In this document: positions 45,901-57,234 of the stretch, piece by piece
How positions within the stretch are numbered: the stretch's first letter is position 1
Layout: every line of letters starts with the position of its first letter
Source: Pomphorhynchus laevis
Taxonomy: Eukaryota; Acanthocephala; Palaeacanthocephala; Echinorhynchida; Pomphorhynchidae
Assembly: GCA_012934845.2 (NCBI GenBank)
Contig: WNNJ02002511.1
Coordinates: forward strand, 1 to 64,000
Direction: 5' to 3'
Length of the DNA: 64,000 bases
Position numbers and translations under genes: made by a program
The notes under the pieces: model-generated
What the model was told of the DNA's origin: nothing
Databases searched by the model: none
Seen by the model: only the letters and a program-made list of their open reading frames with translations

Positions 45901-48900
45901 ACGGAGCAGAATTTATCAGCCGTGATATTAAGTCATTTTGGTACTTTAGATATTTGTGAGACCTGTGAGATCCATTTTTCTTCTTCATGATTTTTTAAAT
46001 GACAACGTCCAGACGCAGAAAATATTTTCCAACATTGAAGATGTATACGAGGCAAACAGCCAGTTTTGGAAGTTATACCTAAAACCAATGTATGAACGCC
46101 TTGCTAATCACGGTCATCTACTAGATGTATTCGATCTGAAAAGAGCATTTGCCGAAGTACGCTTCACAAATATTGATTATGAAATTTTTTAATTTATCCG
46201 TTTAGTTTACACTGTTGTTTTTTCCGTATGTTAAATATATAACCGATCAAAATGTATCAACTGAATATTTTAAAGAAACTTACAAAAGGAATACAATTTT
46301 TCGATATTTAATAGACGTAAGTTATTTGAAATTGTAATCGAGTTGCTTTGTTTGCTTCTTTATTCATCGCTCATTTATGCTTTATGTAAATATTGCTTTT
46401 ATATAAATTGCATTTTAAACATCATTTTGAGGATTTTACACTGAAATATATCGTAAATATTATTTCTATTAATATTTTCTACGAAACTTCCAAATTTCAT
46501 TTATTGTAATAATATACAAAATGTATACACTTTATAAAACTATGAAGTAAATTATAACAGTATACTATTATAATGTACATTAAAGTATACTCTATAGTTT
46601 ATAAGTCTCTGATATACTTTATGTATAGATTGCAATTTGCGAACAATCACATATTTTCTACAACGGTGTCTGATCAATATAAAAGTCTGTTATATTTTAT
46701 CTATTTGAAAAATAGATACATCACAGAAGAAATACTTTTGAGCAAACGTTTTCGGAATGCTGTCTTCTTCAGTATAAATTATTTAGGCTTATAATTGTTT
46801 ATATAATTTATATAAATTATTTATAAATTATATTTTTTATATATTAATTTATAATATTTATATAACAAACACGAAAGAATCTCATGGTTGATACTGTTTA
46901 TTATAGTTATTACTGATGTTCATCATTCAACATTTTGTATGTAATCAGTAGGCCTATTCAATAGATTCTTTTTATTGTTTGTCACGGTGTGTAAATCGAT
47001 GTGAAAGATTTTCCGCGCAGTGTGTGAAAACTCCGTCGATATTATATTTTCTCAATGACGTTTTGCAATTTTTTTATTCCGAATATGATTTTATATCTGC
47101 CATTCAATTCGTGGATGACCTAAAGTTGTCATTTCGACTCGCCTGTATTGTAAATGATATTAGATGCAAATATATGACATTTAATGCATTTAAATATAAT
47201 GCCATCACAGGAAAGTAAACTGTTTACTAATTGATTTAAGTTTTTTTAAGAAAAAATACTATTTAGCGCACAATTGCTACCATAATCTAATGAAATGTGA
47301 TTGTATATTATTAGAAATATATGGTTAATTTTATATTTTAGTATTTTTATATTATTTTTTTTATATTTTAGTATATAAATTATATATTTTTAATATATTT
47401 ATATATTATATTTAATATATTTATTTATATTTGTTATAGACTACACTAATGAAGATGTAAACGAATTACTTTTACGGATAATTATCTTAAGGCATTCTAA
47501 AGATTTGAGCCATAAATTATATTTATAGCACAAATTTTCACATTATCATTTACATTTAGCCATCTTATATTTAAAAATAATTATATTGTGTTAAAAATAG
47601 TTAAAGTATGTTATATTAATGTGTTTGATTTTCTGAGCTTTGTGTAATTTATCACAATGCTCAGTAGGGATCAACGAGTTTATAAAACTAAATTTTAAAT
47701 ATTTTGTAATTAAACTATTAACACAAATCTTTTATGAGGTAACAAAAAGCCTAAAATTTATATATAAAATCATTGAAAGACTTTACAATAATTTCAAATG
47801 AAAAATAATCAATGAAAAGTAAAAAAATGCTAGTATTTGTAAGCTCGTTTTGTCAAAATAATTAATTATTTCTAATTTAACAAATTAAAACAGGCAAAGT
47901 GGATAATTTTAGAATTGCGAAAGGCGATCGTCAGAACGATTGTCATATCTTGATCTGTTTATTCAGCCAATGCAGAGACTGACCAGATACAAACTACTCT
48001 TACAAGCGATTATGAAGCGATGCACATGTGATAGAGAAAGCTGCGAACTTTCCAAAATGGTATTAATTGACAACAATTTTTAAATAAAAAACCAAAAAAT
48101 GGTTTCACCGTGTCTTAAACGCACATGGAGAAATTTAAAATGTGCATGTGTAAATATTTGTATCTTCACACCTGATACAAATGTGCAATCTTTGTGACTT
48201 TTGTGTAACTTACACACAATGCAATTAATATTTTTTTCGTTAAATAAAATATTAAAAATTAATAAATATTTTAATTAATTAAAATTACTTAATCTTTAAC
48301 TATTTTTTATTTATCAATTAGGTAAGCTAAAATTTTAGCTTACTTGTAAATAATCACACACTTTAAAGCACTTATTCGATTTTCATAATTAGTCATAATT
48401 ATAAAATAAAAATTATTTAATCAAATATTTTGTTGCTTATCAATTAGACAGGTTAAGACTGTTAGCTTACTAGTGAATGATCTCATGGTGGATGATATCA
48501 TCTAGTGAATGATCTCATAGTAAATCCAGCTTACCAGTGAATGGTCTCATAGTGAATTATCACTCACTATGATAAAGCATTCTAAAGCATCAATTCGATT
48601 TTCATAATTTGTCAAATTATGAATATCGCAAATTTACAAATAGGCTTGTAGATTAAACCATCGGAACGGGAAATGGAAATTAGTATTCAGTTATTGATAA
48701 TAACTTATCAATAGTTTACAATAAAGAATTATTTGAGCTGGATCAAAAAGAGGGTTACCTAACCCTTTTTTGGGGGTAACCTTACATCTTCAGAAATTTT
48801 ATTTTACAAAACATTTAATACTTATTCGAAAATTTTAAAATCAGTTAATTGAATCAATTTTAAATTAATCTATTTTATTTAAACAAATATATATTTGACG

Positions 48901-51900
48901 TAAATTACTATTACATAATTGTATATCATATTATACCCAAATCTGTCTTATACTCACATATGGGAGTATATTTAACACTGAAACCTATATATAAGTCACA
49001 CCAAATGTTAGCATCGAAGTAATCGGAACTAGGAGCTCTTTGGAATATGTTATATGTTATTAATATGTTATTTTAATATTTTAATTTTCCCACAAGGAAT
49101 ACAAATTTAATAAAAAAAGCTATGCTTTTAATTTAATAAACACATTAACACATCACCAAATGAAACTTTCTTAATCCAAAAAGTTTAATACTCCAGGGTT
49201 TTTTATCATGGAAGTAGCTCTATCTGTGCATATTCCGACACTAAAGACCATTTTAGTTGTTTGTGTAATTATAAAATGTTTTTGGTTCTGTGCTTTTTAC
49301 ATTCAATCACAATTTTGCTGCTGCTGTGTAAGTTTGTAATAATCGTGAACCAAAAACATGCAAATCTTGATAAATAAATAGTTCATAAACAAGTGGTATT
49401 GCTTTGCTATCAAAATCTATATATTAATCAAGCTAAAGTGCGTACTATGGTGATTTATTAATCCTCGCCATTAATTGTTTCATTGTCTTCGGGATGCGCC
49501 GAGTCAGAGTACTATCCGACAGAGACACCTGCGCTATCTTTTTAACTTTCTCTTGATGTTCACGACAAATGTTTTTATTAAAAGAAGAATTAATTATTAG
49601 TAAATGGCTTTTTCGCTCTAACAATACAATTGAGTACTAAATAAGATTCTTGTAAAACAATTATTCACTTATATAGTATCACTCCTTTTGTTCTTTATGT
49701 TCAATTTTTTCTTTTGAAATATTCTAGCGGCTTGGCTTTTAATACTAGGAGGTAAATTTTTCCGATACCATCCAATACCCATTGTTGTAGTAAATTTATG
49801 TGATTTTACAATCAGAGTTTGATTTAACGCTAATTTTATTGAAATTAAATTTATCCACTTAAATTTAATTGCAATACAATTAAATACAATACATTAAATA
49901 CTTATTCCAAATTTTAAAATCGAATAATTGTACAATTTAAACCATTTTTATTTAAACAAATATATATTTCACATAAATTACTATGACATTTGGTCTTGCA
50001 AATTCAATTGAAATCATCTATTATTTCAGATTAAATCAGCCTTTCATTGTAAGTAGCAGCTTTCCCTACCAACGCTGATTTAATTTGAAATCATCAATGA
50101 TTTCAATTAAATTTGCAAAATGCAAGATGGAAGTCTTCCATGAAATCTATCAAAAGTAATACGCCCCCAACCATTCTCAAAACGTGGCATAGCGATATCA
50201 GTTGACTTCCTTCAACTTGGAAGAGATGACCGAGCTTCGAACTTTATCTCTAAGGCTGAAGCCGGCCACATCACGAAAGAACATCATTTCTGCCGCCTAT
50301 TAGGCGACTGCATTCTAATGTAATATTTAAATTGTATGAAATTCGAGCTCCAATGTACGCTTTATTAATCCTATCTATCAGCAGAGTGCAGAATCCTATC
50401 AGTAATGTGTAGACTCCTATCAGCAGCGTGTAGAATCTTATCATAAACGTTCAGAATCATAACAGCGTGCGGAAGAAAACATAGTTATTAATATTTCAAT
50501 GGTAACAATGTCTGCTCAGGTAAATCAACTTGTAATTAGGAAACAAAATATAGATGACTAGTTTTATAATAGTGATCATTAGAAGAAATGGGAAGATGTT
50601 CAAATTGAAGGTAGTGTACCTTCTCCTACCAACGCTGGTTTAATTTGAAATCAGGAATGATTTCAATTAAATTTGCAAAATGTAAGACAAGTCTTTTATT
50701 AAATCTAATTGCCAATAAAAGCAGACGAGTCGAGTGATCGTCAGCCAACATTAAAAGGACTGAAACGTGAAACGTAGGTATCGGATCAGTAGCTGATGAG
50801 GTCCACCAATACTGAAATGTAGCGTACTGCTGCTAGCTTATAGATAGGATTAAAGTAGCGTGAAAAATAAAAAAAGGTCAAAAAATCAACTTAAATTAAA
50901 TACTCAATTTATACAAGTTGCACAAATGTCGATAAAATGTCGATATCATTCGGCTGAAGTATTGCGAATAAAATTTATAATGTTAAGATTGAAATAGTGG
51001 AAGATTTTGTGAAGGCCACAAATAGCGCGTTGGTAAGCAAAGAAGAGAAGACCAGAATTGAAGATGCAATGCAGCGTATTGCTATTTATGATAGCTATTT
51101 GGCACCTGCTGAATTACATGGCGTAAGTATCACGAATTTTAATATTTTAATAATCGTTGCTTTACCAACATCACTCTAGAAGTTTTAATTGGAATGTTTT
51201 ATTTTAATCTTTTAAATGCTTAATGTCGAATATTTTTATTTAAAATATTTTGAGCATTTTATTATAAATTTTATAAACCATCGTTACTCTCGCTTATAAA
51301 GATTGCACATTAATTTCTTTAGTTGATGAAGAAACTAAAGAAATCTTAAAAAATTTGTTTGAATACTATACTATATTAATCATTCTGCAATTAATATTTT
51401 ACTTGTGAAATAAAATTTTATTTTTTTTTAATTTTTTTTCCATATATACTTTGCGAATTTATAAATCTAAGATATCTAAAATACATATATATGTATCAAT
51501 CTTAAATACATATATCTTAGATAACAAAAGATATATTTATCTTCGCGCACATTTAATAATTTAGAAATTATTATTAAATTGTTAATTAAATTAATTATTA
51601 ATTATTGTAGTAATTCTACACCTTTGCAATTTTGTGTAAAGCTGGTTTATTTAATTAGTTAAAATACAAAATTTAACCACAAAACAAAAATATAAATATC
51701 TTAGATTTCCATTAATCAATTAACTAATCTTAAAGTATTTACTCATTTTGAGGTATTTACTCATTTTGAGTTTATTATAAACTCGAAAATAAATTAATAT
51801 AATAATAATAATATTTATTTTACATTATAATCACTTAATTTTAAAAATGTTAATTCAGTTGCCAACTTTTACATTTTCTATTTTGAAACAATAATGTTTT

Positions 51901-54900
51901 TAATCTCATTATAGTTGAATTACGCATTATATCGAGAATAAAACTTTAGACGAACATAGCATCCGTTCTCAATCACTATATATCCGAAACTTAATTATTT
52001 GCAATAGAAATTTTTGTTGTCATTGAAACGGAAACAAAATCATTTATTATTAATCACTCTTATTTTTGTAAATATTTCAAACTTCACGGAAGTATAAAGT
52101 ATTTATTAAAATATAAGTATTAAGTATTAAGTTTAAATATGATGTATTGATTTAATATTTAATCTTTTATTTGGCTTGTATTCATCATATATCTATTTAT
52201 GATATATCTATTTATCTATTTATAATAATATATATTAACTTGATAAATTATATGCAATTATATTTTATCAATTAAATAATTAATATGTTAACTAATTATA
52301 ACTAATAATTAAACGGATTACTTAACTATAAATAAATTAAAAAATAATTGAAATACCTTTATATTAAAAAAATACTTTTATATCCTAGTATTTTTATGAA
52401 CCAAACAATTGATAGTTTGCATTGCATTATAATTCAAATTAGAGGTCATCAGGAATTTCAATGTTATCAGTTATCCGTAATATTATTACAAGTTATTACA
52501 AATTAAAAATAGAAGTCAATTTTTATGAATTGAATAATAAATAACAGACGATGTATTCGAATAAGAAATAGATTAGAAGTAATCAGGAGTAACTGCTATG
52601 TTATCAGGTTTCGGCACCTATTCCTTGACACAACAGATCAGCGGGGGCAAATACATGATAATGATGTCTTTCTTCGGATGAAATATGATTATCTGGTGTA
52701 TCTTATTGTACTACAAAGTATATTGTTTATTAATAAAGTTAATTTGAAACTAAGAAACATCTTCTTTTTCGTTTATTCTCTTCATTTAAATAGCATAACA
52801 GCGGGTCCAAATACATGCTAATGACGTATTTCATCTGATTAAATTTGATTATTTAGTGTATCTTATTCTAACACAAAGTATATCATTATAAATTATTTAA
52901 TTAATATTTAAAGAATTATATAATTATATATTATAATATAATTATTTAATATTATATAATATTAATACTCATATGCAGCGCGCAATATGGAATCCGAGGC
53001 GTGCAATCAGAGGCGTGTTATCTCGTGAGGATATGTGGTGATATTTTTGCAGCGAGCTTGTCCGCGAGCCGTTTCAAAAACCTCGAGCAGACTTTTCCTC
53101 TCCGCCTAAGCAGGAGAGTACGATTGGAGAGAAATTTGCTCTCTCTATCTAGGTTACGCGCTCTCTGTATTTTGAGCACTTTCGCTGTTCGTGGTATTCG
53201 AAGCATAATGTTGTGGATCTGCTGAGGTTCGACGGAGCGAATGTGCTAAAAACGCAGTTGTCGAATAGAGCTCGCTCCGAACGGCTACAGTAGAATGCAC
53301 AGCATGCTATGTCCAGCCGTGCGTCTTGGTCAGTTGTCGTGACTGAATGCTTAAATCGACTGCTAGCGTCGACTAGATTCAACATTGGGTCGACCGATAC
53401 ACTGTCGCAAACTACAGTGAGTGTATTTGCGATTATAATTCGTATTGAGTCCTGACTGTGCCAGTGAAGTCGTTGAGCTGCAAGAGCAGCGATGAGTTGC
53501 GTCTTTACATAGCGTGTTGTAGCGCGAGGCGATGACATCGCCAAACATTACGTTGTCGTTACGAGTCCGCCGATTTCTAGTGAGGAACGCAGATAGCCAC
53601 GAGGATCCTCCTTTCACTGTTAAATAGTTTATTGTTTTACGCATATTTTCGTCGTATGCTGAGACATGTGAAACCATGATTGCCTTGTTACTACCCTGTT
53701 TTAGTTTGCGCAATGTGGTAGAGCGTGAGCATTGTTCGGCAGACCTTGCAGCCCTTGCAAATATGGATCGCATAACATTAGTGAGTTTTTGTATTCTTCT
53801 TTAGCGACCCGACATGGATTCACTATTCCAAGACCGCCAAAATGCAAATGTAATAATAGGATAACCCACAATGATCCGCGAGAATCATCGAAGATCGTCG
53901 AACACTTTACATATTGTACTCTGAAGAGGGCTAAATCAATCTGACGAGCATCGAGTCGCCGTTGCGTGTGAGCCTACTTGTATTGCACTGATTTTGTGAA
54001 GCTAACATATGCGATCTGTGTGTTCATCACTCCAACTTCAGCTTGTCGCTCGACGAGAGCGCAGAATTTCTATACCTTCGTCTCGATGGAGTTTAGAAGG
54101 TATTAACGATCTCCAACAGGAGCGCCAAGGATGATCGTTCCACCCTTTCTGATTTATATCTGCATAATAATAAGGATTAGATGTCACATGAGGAACTGCT
54201 ATGTTATCAGTGTTCTAAAATTTTCAGTTTTTCTACCTTTTTACTGCAATTACCTGACTTTTTGTACACGAAAATTAGGATAAACACATTTTTTTGAAAA
54301 GCATATTAAAGTTTACCTAAACCTCGGAGTTTTGTGAATTCGCTATATTCGTTTAAATGTATACATCTGTAGGAGATATATTTAGATAATTAAAGAGCAA
54401 TACAAGCTTAATTGTTGGATTGATTTAACAGCTAATCTTCCTAATCAGCAAACTCAGCGCCAGATAATACATCATGGACTTATGAAGATGAAAGACTACA
54501 AGGAGAAACTTGAAGTTTATTGTTATTTGCTTACCGATATGTTTGTGATTCTACGATGGAAGAAAAACAGTAACCGGTTAAAATTGTATCGGGGACCTAT
54601 AAAAATAGATAAAATTGATGTAATGCAATCAAATGATGAATTCAAAGGTAAGTGACGCATTCACAGCTATTCAACAAATTTTGTGCTCATTGTCTGATGT
54701 TTTGATTGTGAATGTTTGGAAATCATATTTGTAAATATGATTATGATTAAATCATCATGTAATAATTTAATTAATAATTTAATATTTATCAATTAAATTT
54801 AAAAAAATAGCATCAACTATGTTAATGTCTTCTATTTATCTTATCATTTTCATTAAGTGCAGCAATTCTGAACCAGACATATAAGTCAACTAGGATTCAA

Positions 54901-57224
54901 AAGAAATTCGGAAAGTTCCATGATCACTAAATTCAATTTAAGGCTTCGGCATCTTCATTTAAATCCACAAAAAATGTCTTTTGATAAATAGTCTTTAGTG
55001 TAAAGGGTACACAGTAATAATAAATACTCAAAAGTTTCAATATAAACCTTGAACGTGTGGTTCCAATATACTTGTGGTTCGTTCTATATTTTATTAGAAT
55101 AAATAATTTGTACTGAAGTTATTGGATTACCACTACGGAAACAATTAGATAGAGCTACTCAGTTATTTTACAGTTATAAACATTGAATGCAGTGCAACAT
55201 GGAACTGAAATGCCGTCCTAGAAGTGTCTAAACAGCAAACAAGTGTTTTGGGCTATTTTAATTGCATTTATTAAACTATCATTTCAGAATTTACATATTT
55301 ATCATAAGATTTTTGCTATTTAACTTAATACGATAATATTAATAAGATAATATATTAATATTATATTATTATAATATTATATTATTATAATATTATATAT
55401 TATTTAATATATATTATAAAATAATAATATTATTTAATAACATTATGTATTAATCAATATTATATTAATATTAATAATATTTAAATTAATATTTATTTTT
55501 GTATCTAAATGCCATTCCCAGAAAAAAAGAAATTGAATATTTCTTCGATATTTCGTTCGCTAACCGCGGACATTATCAAGAAGTATTACACATTAAACAG
55601 CTTACATATTAGGCGTCAAAACTATTTTTACTTTATAAATCGATTGCTCATTCTTGATTTATTAGTTAATGATTTATGGAAGTTATTGATTCAACTTTTT
55701 TAAAGTTAAAATAATTAAATTAATTCATTAATAAGCATTTACCCCATCTCGGCTGGGGGTAAATATACATAATCGATAGTTTAAAAGTTACAACATTAGA
55801 CAAAAATACCAAAAAGTTAATCCATTTTGTTGTGAAAACTATCTTCTCTGCTATTGAGATACACATTACCAGCGATCATCTAATGTCATTGTAGACAGAG
55901 TTTTGCACAAAAATAAGTGAATAAACTTCGAGCATTCTTCTTGGCATAAGTGACATCGACAAGTAAAAGTGCGATCATACTTTAAAGACATCTTATGCAA
56001 AATTTGTGATAATATCCATTTAGCGACATTCGACAAATATAAATACGCTTTACGGCAAACGGCTTTTCCACGAAAACGGCGAATAAACTAGGTTTTGTAA
56101 ATTTCGGGTTCTAGATTAGATATTTTGTATCTTAATTTTAAAAAAATAATGAATGCATTAATTTTTGGAAGGTTAGACAGTTTGCCGTAAGAAAGCAGAC
56201 CAATATGATAACTTAGACAGTCCTAAAACCGCAGTAGATGATAATTGACCTGAAACATCCACTATATAATTTAAAAACCTAGATTTGTCGATAAAATTGT
56301 CGCTGAAAATAATGCCAGATACAGCAATATTAAATTTAATTTATAATAAAATTCAATTTTTAGCAAGAAAACAAAAATAAAATTTAAATTATATATTTAA
56401 ACCTTATTTGATTTTGTAATTCTGCAGCAAATTTTACCATGATAATTCGTGGAGATTTTGACTTTGTTGATTCTGGATATTCATTCTACACTCAGAAATG
56501 TAACGAATGGATAAAAATGATTGAAAATACTAGGGTATTTCATATAAACATTTTACCCTACAAATAACACTCTTTTTTACAGAGGGCGTACTTGTATAGC
56601 AGCAGCGTCGCGTCTGGGCAGACAATGTTAAATCCTGCATATTCCACATTAAGCAAATCTGCTCCTAGGGTTTTATATTCATTTCAGCCAAATTCATTTG
56701 CGAAAGTTAGAAGAAGATGCACTACGAATAGCTGTAAAACCTGTGGGATAAAATCTAAGGAGGCGGAAGATAGTTTGGTTATTGATCGCTCGCTTGATAG
56801 CGGTCATCCGGATGATCAAAGTACAGCCTCTTCATTTTCCGAAATATATAGTCAATTAGGGAGAAATGATTCAGAGCAGCTGATTCGAACACAAAGTAGG
56901 TTGAGTACTATGGAAAACGATCATCGTCAACAACGACTGGAGGATACACAACGTTCTTCTATAATTGGAAGAGAACGGAAAATATCGCCATCATATCGCA
57001 TTTGTTCAATAGATGACCTGGAATATTCTATGTTTAAGAGATACAACTCGTCAGATGAAAAACGTTTAATTTGCAAAAAAGGCGAAGCCGGCAGACGTGC
57101 AATATTTCTTAGCTATTTACAGAGAGAAGATTCTCTAATGTCTACTGGTAGCAAAAAAAGCAGTAGTGGAATCAGCAGTTCAAACAGTAGCTCTTTACTT
57201 AATATTCTTGAAGACGTAATCTAG
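36791..57224 (+). CDS. PLEKHG5: PLEKHG5-like Rho guanine-nucleotide exchange factor (spliced gene)
   Basis: A DH-PH exchange factor assembled from exons with consensus splice sites and matching phases: 36791-36931 (tentative), 40872-40930 (tentative), 41861-42022, 42071-42166, 45950-46156, 46206-46316, 47913-48059, 50988-51122, 54386-54647, 56428-56534 and 56583-57224. From 41861 on, the protein follows vertebrate PLEKHG5 through the DH domain (IWELLCTEVSFIRKI, KIFSNIEDVYEANSQFW, IQPMQRLTRYKLLL) and PH domain (VYCYLLTDMFVIL, ending CNEWIKMIENTR). The family activates Rho GTPases, chiefly RhoA, by nucleotide exchange at membranes. Introns of 48 and 49 bp sit beside ones of 3-4 kb filled with PLE tails. 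The C-terminal exon is Ser-rich. N-terminal exons are uncertain. Confidence 0.85.
37140..37429. repeat. Two interlocked inverted repeats
   Basis: Arm A (37140-37200, ACTTTGGCCTTAG...) is matched in reverse at 37296-37356. Arm B (37242-37309, AATTGCATAGCATGATAA...) is matched in reverse at 37361-37429, with an internal mismatch patch. B overlaps the start of A', so the two hairpins are mutually exclusive. Probably a foldback/MITE-like element altered by partial duplication. No coding sequence. Confidence 0.8.
38283..38320. repeat. 38-bp palindrome
   Basis: GCGATGTAATCC, AGCTTAATTAAGCC and GGATTACATCGC form a palindrome with one mismatched pair. A second short inverted repeat (AAATTGGCTTT/AAAGCCAATTT) follows at about 38340-38366. 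Confidence 0.7.
38367..40871. other. Presumed intron sequence with an imperfect inverted repeat
   Basis: An imperfect inverted repeat at about 39232-39470 pairs GACGTTTCG...ATATATCAAACTTTTTT with AAAAAAGTTTGATATATAAA...CGAAACGTT. It resembles a MITE or degenerate foldback element. Otherwise nothing supportable. Confidence 0.45.
40872..40930 (+). CDS. Tentative exon of the PLEKHG5-like gene
   Basis: Between acceptor AATTTAAG and donor ACT|GTAAGT. Reads EIISDFIKRVNMALISSKT and ends in phase 0, as the next exon (41861) requires. Short, so uncertain. Confidence 0.45.
41861..42022 (+). CDS. PLEKHG5: PLEKHG5-like exon upstream of the DH domain
   Basis: Acceptor TTGATTTTAG, donor CAT|GTAACT, phase 0 at both ends. 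It begins GFKEDKIIDCEDLKSML and ends DWTHFIDENILH, comparable to the segment just before the DH domain in PLEKHG5. It is followed by a 48-bp intron. Confidence 0.75.
42071..42166 (+). CDS. PLEKHG5: PLEKHG5-like exon, start of DH domain
   Basis: Acceptor TTTTCTAG, donor AAT|GTGAGT. ELNDTERSKQDAIWELLCTE then VSFIRKI: conserved region 1 of a DH domain, which contacts the GTPase switch I; the IWEL.TE.SYI pattern is characteristic of the PLEKHG5/6 group. Confidence 0.85.
42167..43082. other. Intron sequence with AAAGCC-rich patch
   Basis: 42300-42420 is a purine/pyrimidine-biased patch with repeated AAAGCC and CTTTCC words; otherwise AT-rich sequence with no feature. Confidence 0.4.
43529..43591 (+). 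ncRNA. PLE-tail pseudoknot with compensatory helix
   Basis: Helix a is GGCCTC/GAGGCC instead of GGCCCC/GGGGCC: both strands changed and pairing is kept. Helices b and c are unchanged. The same form recurs at 43965-44027. Confidence 0.65.
43965..44027 (+). ncRNA. PLE-tail pseudoknot (duplicate)
   Basis: Identical to the copy at 43529-43591 and part of the 436-bp tandem duplication, so not independent evidence of covariation. Confidence 0.6.
45950..46156 (+). CDS. PLEKHG5: PLEKHG5-like exon, DH domain
   Basis: Acceptor GTACTTTAG, donor GAA|GTACGC, 69 codons, phase 0. IFVRPVRSIFLLHDFLND, then QKIFSNIEDVYEANSQFW (DH signature 'LFSNI.EI...H..FW') and ERLANHGHLLDVFDLKRAFAE. Followed by a 49-bp intron. 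Confidence 0.85.
46206..46316 (+). CDS. PLEKHG5: PLEKHG5-like exon, DH domain
   Basis: Acceptor CCGTTTAG, donor GAC|GTAAGT, 37 codons. FTLLFFPYVKYITDQN then EYFKETYKRNTIFRYLI, aligning without gaps to the FKPYIRYCMEE...EYMR...LFRAYV part of PLEKHG5. Confidence 0.85.
46317..47912. other. Intron of the PLEKHG5-like gene
   Basis: 1.6 kb, AT-rich. Two open frames (46573-46794 and 46979-47218) have no family match that I recognise and are not needed by the DH alignment. Confidence 0.6.
47913..48059 (+). CDS. PLEKHG5: PLEKHG5-like exon, DH core helix
   Basis: Acceptor AATTTTAG, donor ATG|GTATTA, 49 codons. Contains LSYLDLFIQPMQRLTRYK and LLLQAIMKR: conserved region 3 of the DH domain (P.QRLTRY.LLL), the GTPase-binding helix and the best family marker in the window. 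Confidence 0.9.
49995..50705. repeat. MITE-like repeats with 21-bp tandem units
   Basis: 49995-50042 is an imperfect reverse complement of 50070-50123 (GCTGATTTAATTTGAAATCA... against TTGCAAATTCAATTGAAATC...). The right arm recurs directly at about 50630-50690. Between them, 50388-50470 holds about four imperfect 21-bp units of the form CCTATCAGCAGCGTGTAGAAT. Together with the hammerhead just downstream this looks like a composite non-autonomous element. Confidence 0.5.
50787..50832 (+). ncRNA. Hammerhead ribozyme, type I
   Basis: Stem I CAGTAG (50787-50792) with CTGCTG (50827-50832; six pairs, one G.U), core CTGATGA (50793-50799), stem II GGT/ACT closing 50800-50813, core GAAA (50814-50817), stem III ATG/CGT with loop TAG (50817-50825), cleavage position A 50826. 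All core bases fit the consensus. Stem II is short with one G.U. It lies in sense orientation inside an intron of the PLEKHG5-like gene, about 155 bases before an exon. Confidence 0.6.
50988..51122 (+). CDS. PLEKHG5: PLEKHG5-like exon, end of DH domain
   Basis: Acceptor TGTTAAG, donor GGC|GTAAGT, 45 codons. IEIVEDFVKATNSALV, EKTRIEDAM, RIAIYDSYL, aligning to the last DH helix and the DH-PH linker of PLEKHG5. Confidence 0.8.
51123..52429. other. Intron, AT-rich
   Basis: Nothing supportable before the PLE tails that begin near 52430. Confidence 0.5.
52430..52890 (-). mobile_element. Composite PLE tails, antisense
   Basis: Two PLE UTR pieces in reverse, joined by a roughly 60-bp non-PLE segment (TTCTTTTTCGTTTATTCTCT...). 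The reverse complement matches 44741-45110, joint included, so the two are inverted repeats 7.7 kb apart flanking the central DH exons. The tail pseudoknot here is degraded in helix a. Confidence 0.75.
52975..54160 (-). mobile_element. LTR-retrotransposon fossil, BEL/Pao-like gag region
   Basis: A GC-rich island in an AT-rich intron. - strand translations contain gag-like and zinc-knuckle-like Cys/His spacing resembling BEL/Pao elements. It is broken in several places and no LTRs are recognised. Old, short fragment. The family call is tentative. A small antisense PLE tail piece (about 54165-54210) adjoins it, so one may have inserted near the other. Confidence 0.4.
54386..54647 (+). CDS. PLEKHG5: PLEKHG5-like exon, PH domain (first part)
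   Basis: Acceptor ATATTTAG, donor AAAG|GTAAGT. IIKEQYKLNCWIDLTANLP is the DH-PH linker (PLEKHG5 has LDLTAP there), then IIHHGLMKMKDY, VYCYLLTDMFVILRWKK and YRGPIKIDKI, the first strands of the PH domain. Ends in phase 1. Confidence 0.88.
54648..56427. other. Intron of the PLEKHG5-like gene
   Basis: AT-rich, with TATTATAATATTA-type simple repeats at 55320-55490. An open frame at 55509-55703 is not supported. Confidence 0.5.
56428..56534 (+). CDS. PLEKHG5: PLEKHG5-like exon, end of PH domain
   Basis: Acceptor TTCTGCAG, donor AGG|GTATTT. ANFTMIIRGDFDFVDSGY then SFYTQKCNEWIKMIENTR: the last strands and C-terminal helix of the PH domain, with the invariant Trp. Starts in phase 1, ends in phase 0. 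Confidence 0.88.
56583..57224 (+). CDS. PLEKHG5: PLEKHG5-like terminal exon
   Basis: Acceptor TTTTTTACAG after a 48-bp intron, then 213 codons to TAG at 57222-57224. Low-complexity polar tail: CTTNSCKTCGIKSK, GHPDDQSTASSFSEIYS, and a terminal STGSKKSSSGISSSNSSS run followed by LLNILEDVI. Probably a disordered regulatory tail. An AATAAA (57229-57234) lies five bases past the stop, and another near 57411. Confidence 0.85.
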   Translation, partial: RAYLYSSSVASGQTMLNPAYSTLSKSAPRVLYSFQPNSFAKVRRRCTTNSCKTCGIKSKEAEDSLVIDRSLDSGHPDDQSTASSFSEIYSQLGRNDSEQLIRTQSRLSTMENDHRQQRLEDTQRSSIIGRERKISPSYRICSIDDLEYSMFKRYNSSDEKRLICKKGEAGRRAIFLSYLQREDSLMSTGSKKSSSGISSSNSSSLLNILEDVI

Positions 57225-57234
57225 CTACAATAAA

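Larger units (their letters stand above)
48060..50987. other. Intron with small repeats
   Basis: Weak direct repeats near 48310-48400 and 48435-48620; otherwise AT-rich to 49990. Inverted and direct repeats and a hammerhead ribozyme at 49995-50860 are listed separately. Confidence 0.5.

Noticed and set aside
46573-47218. Two open frames in the PLEKHG5-like intron
   Set aside because: The DH alignment runs directly from exon 46206-46316 to exon 47913-48059 with no room for extra residues, and neither frame matches a family I know.
53001-53944. Overlapping open frames on both strands as host genes
   Set aside because: They fall in the GC-rich LTR-retrotransposon fossil and reflect its broken coding region.
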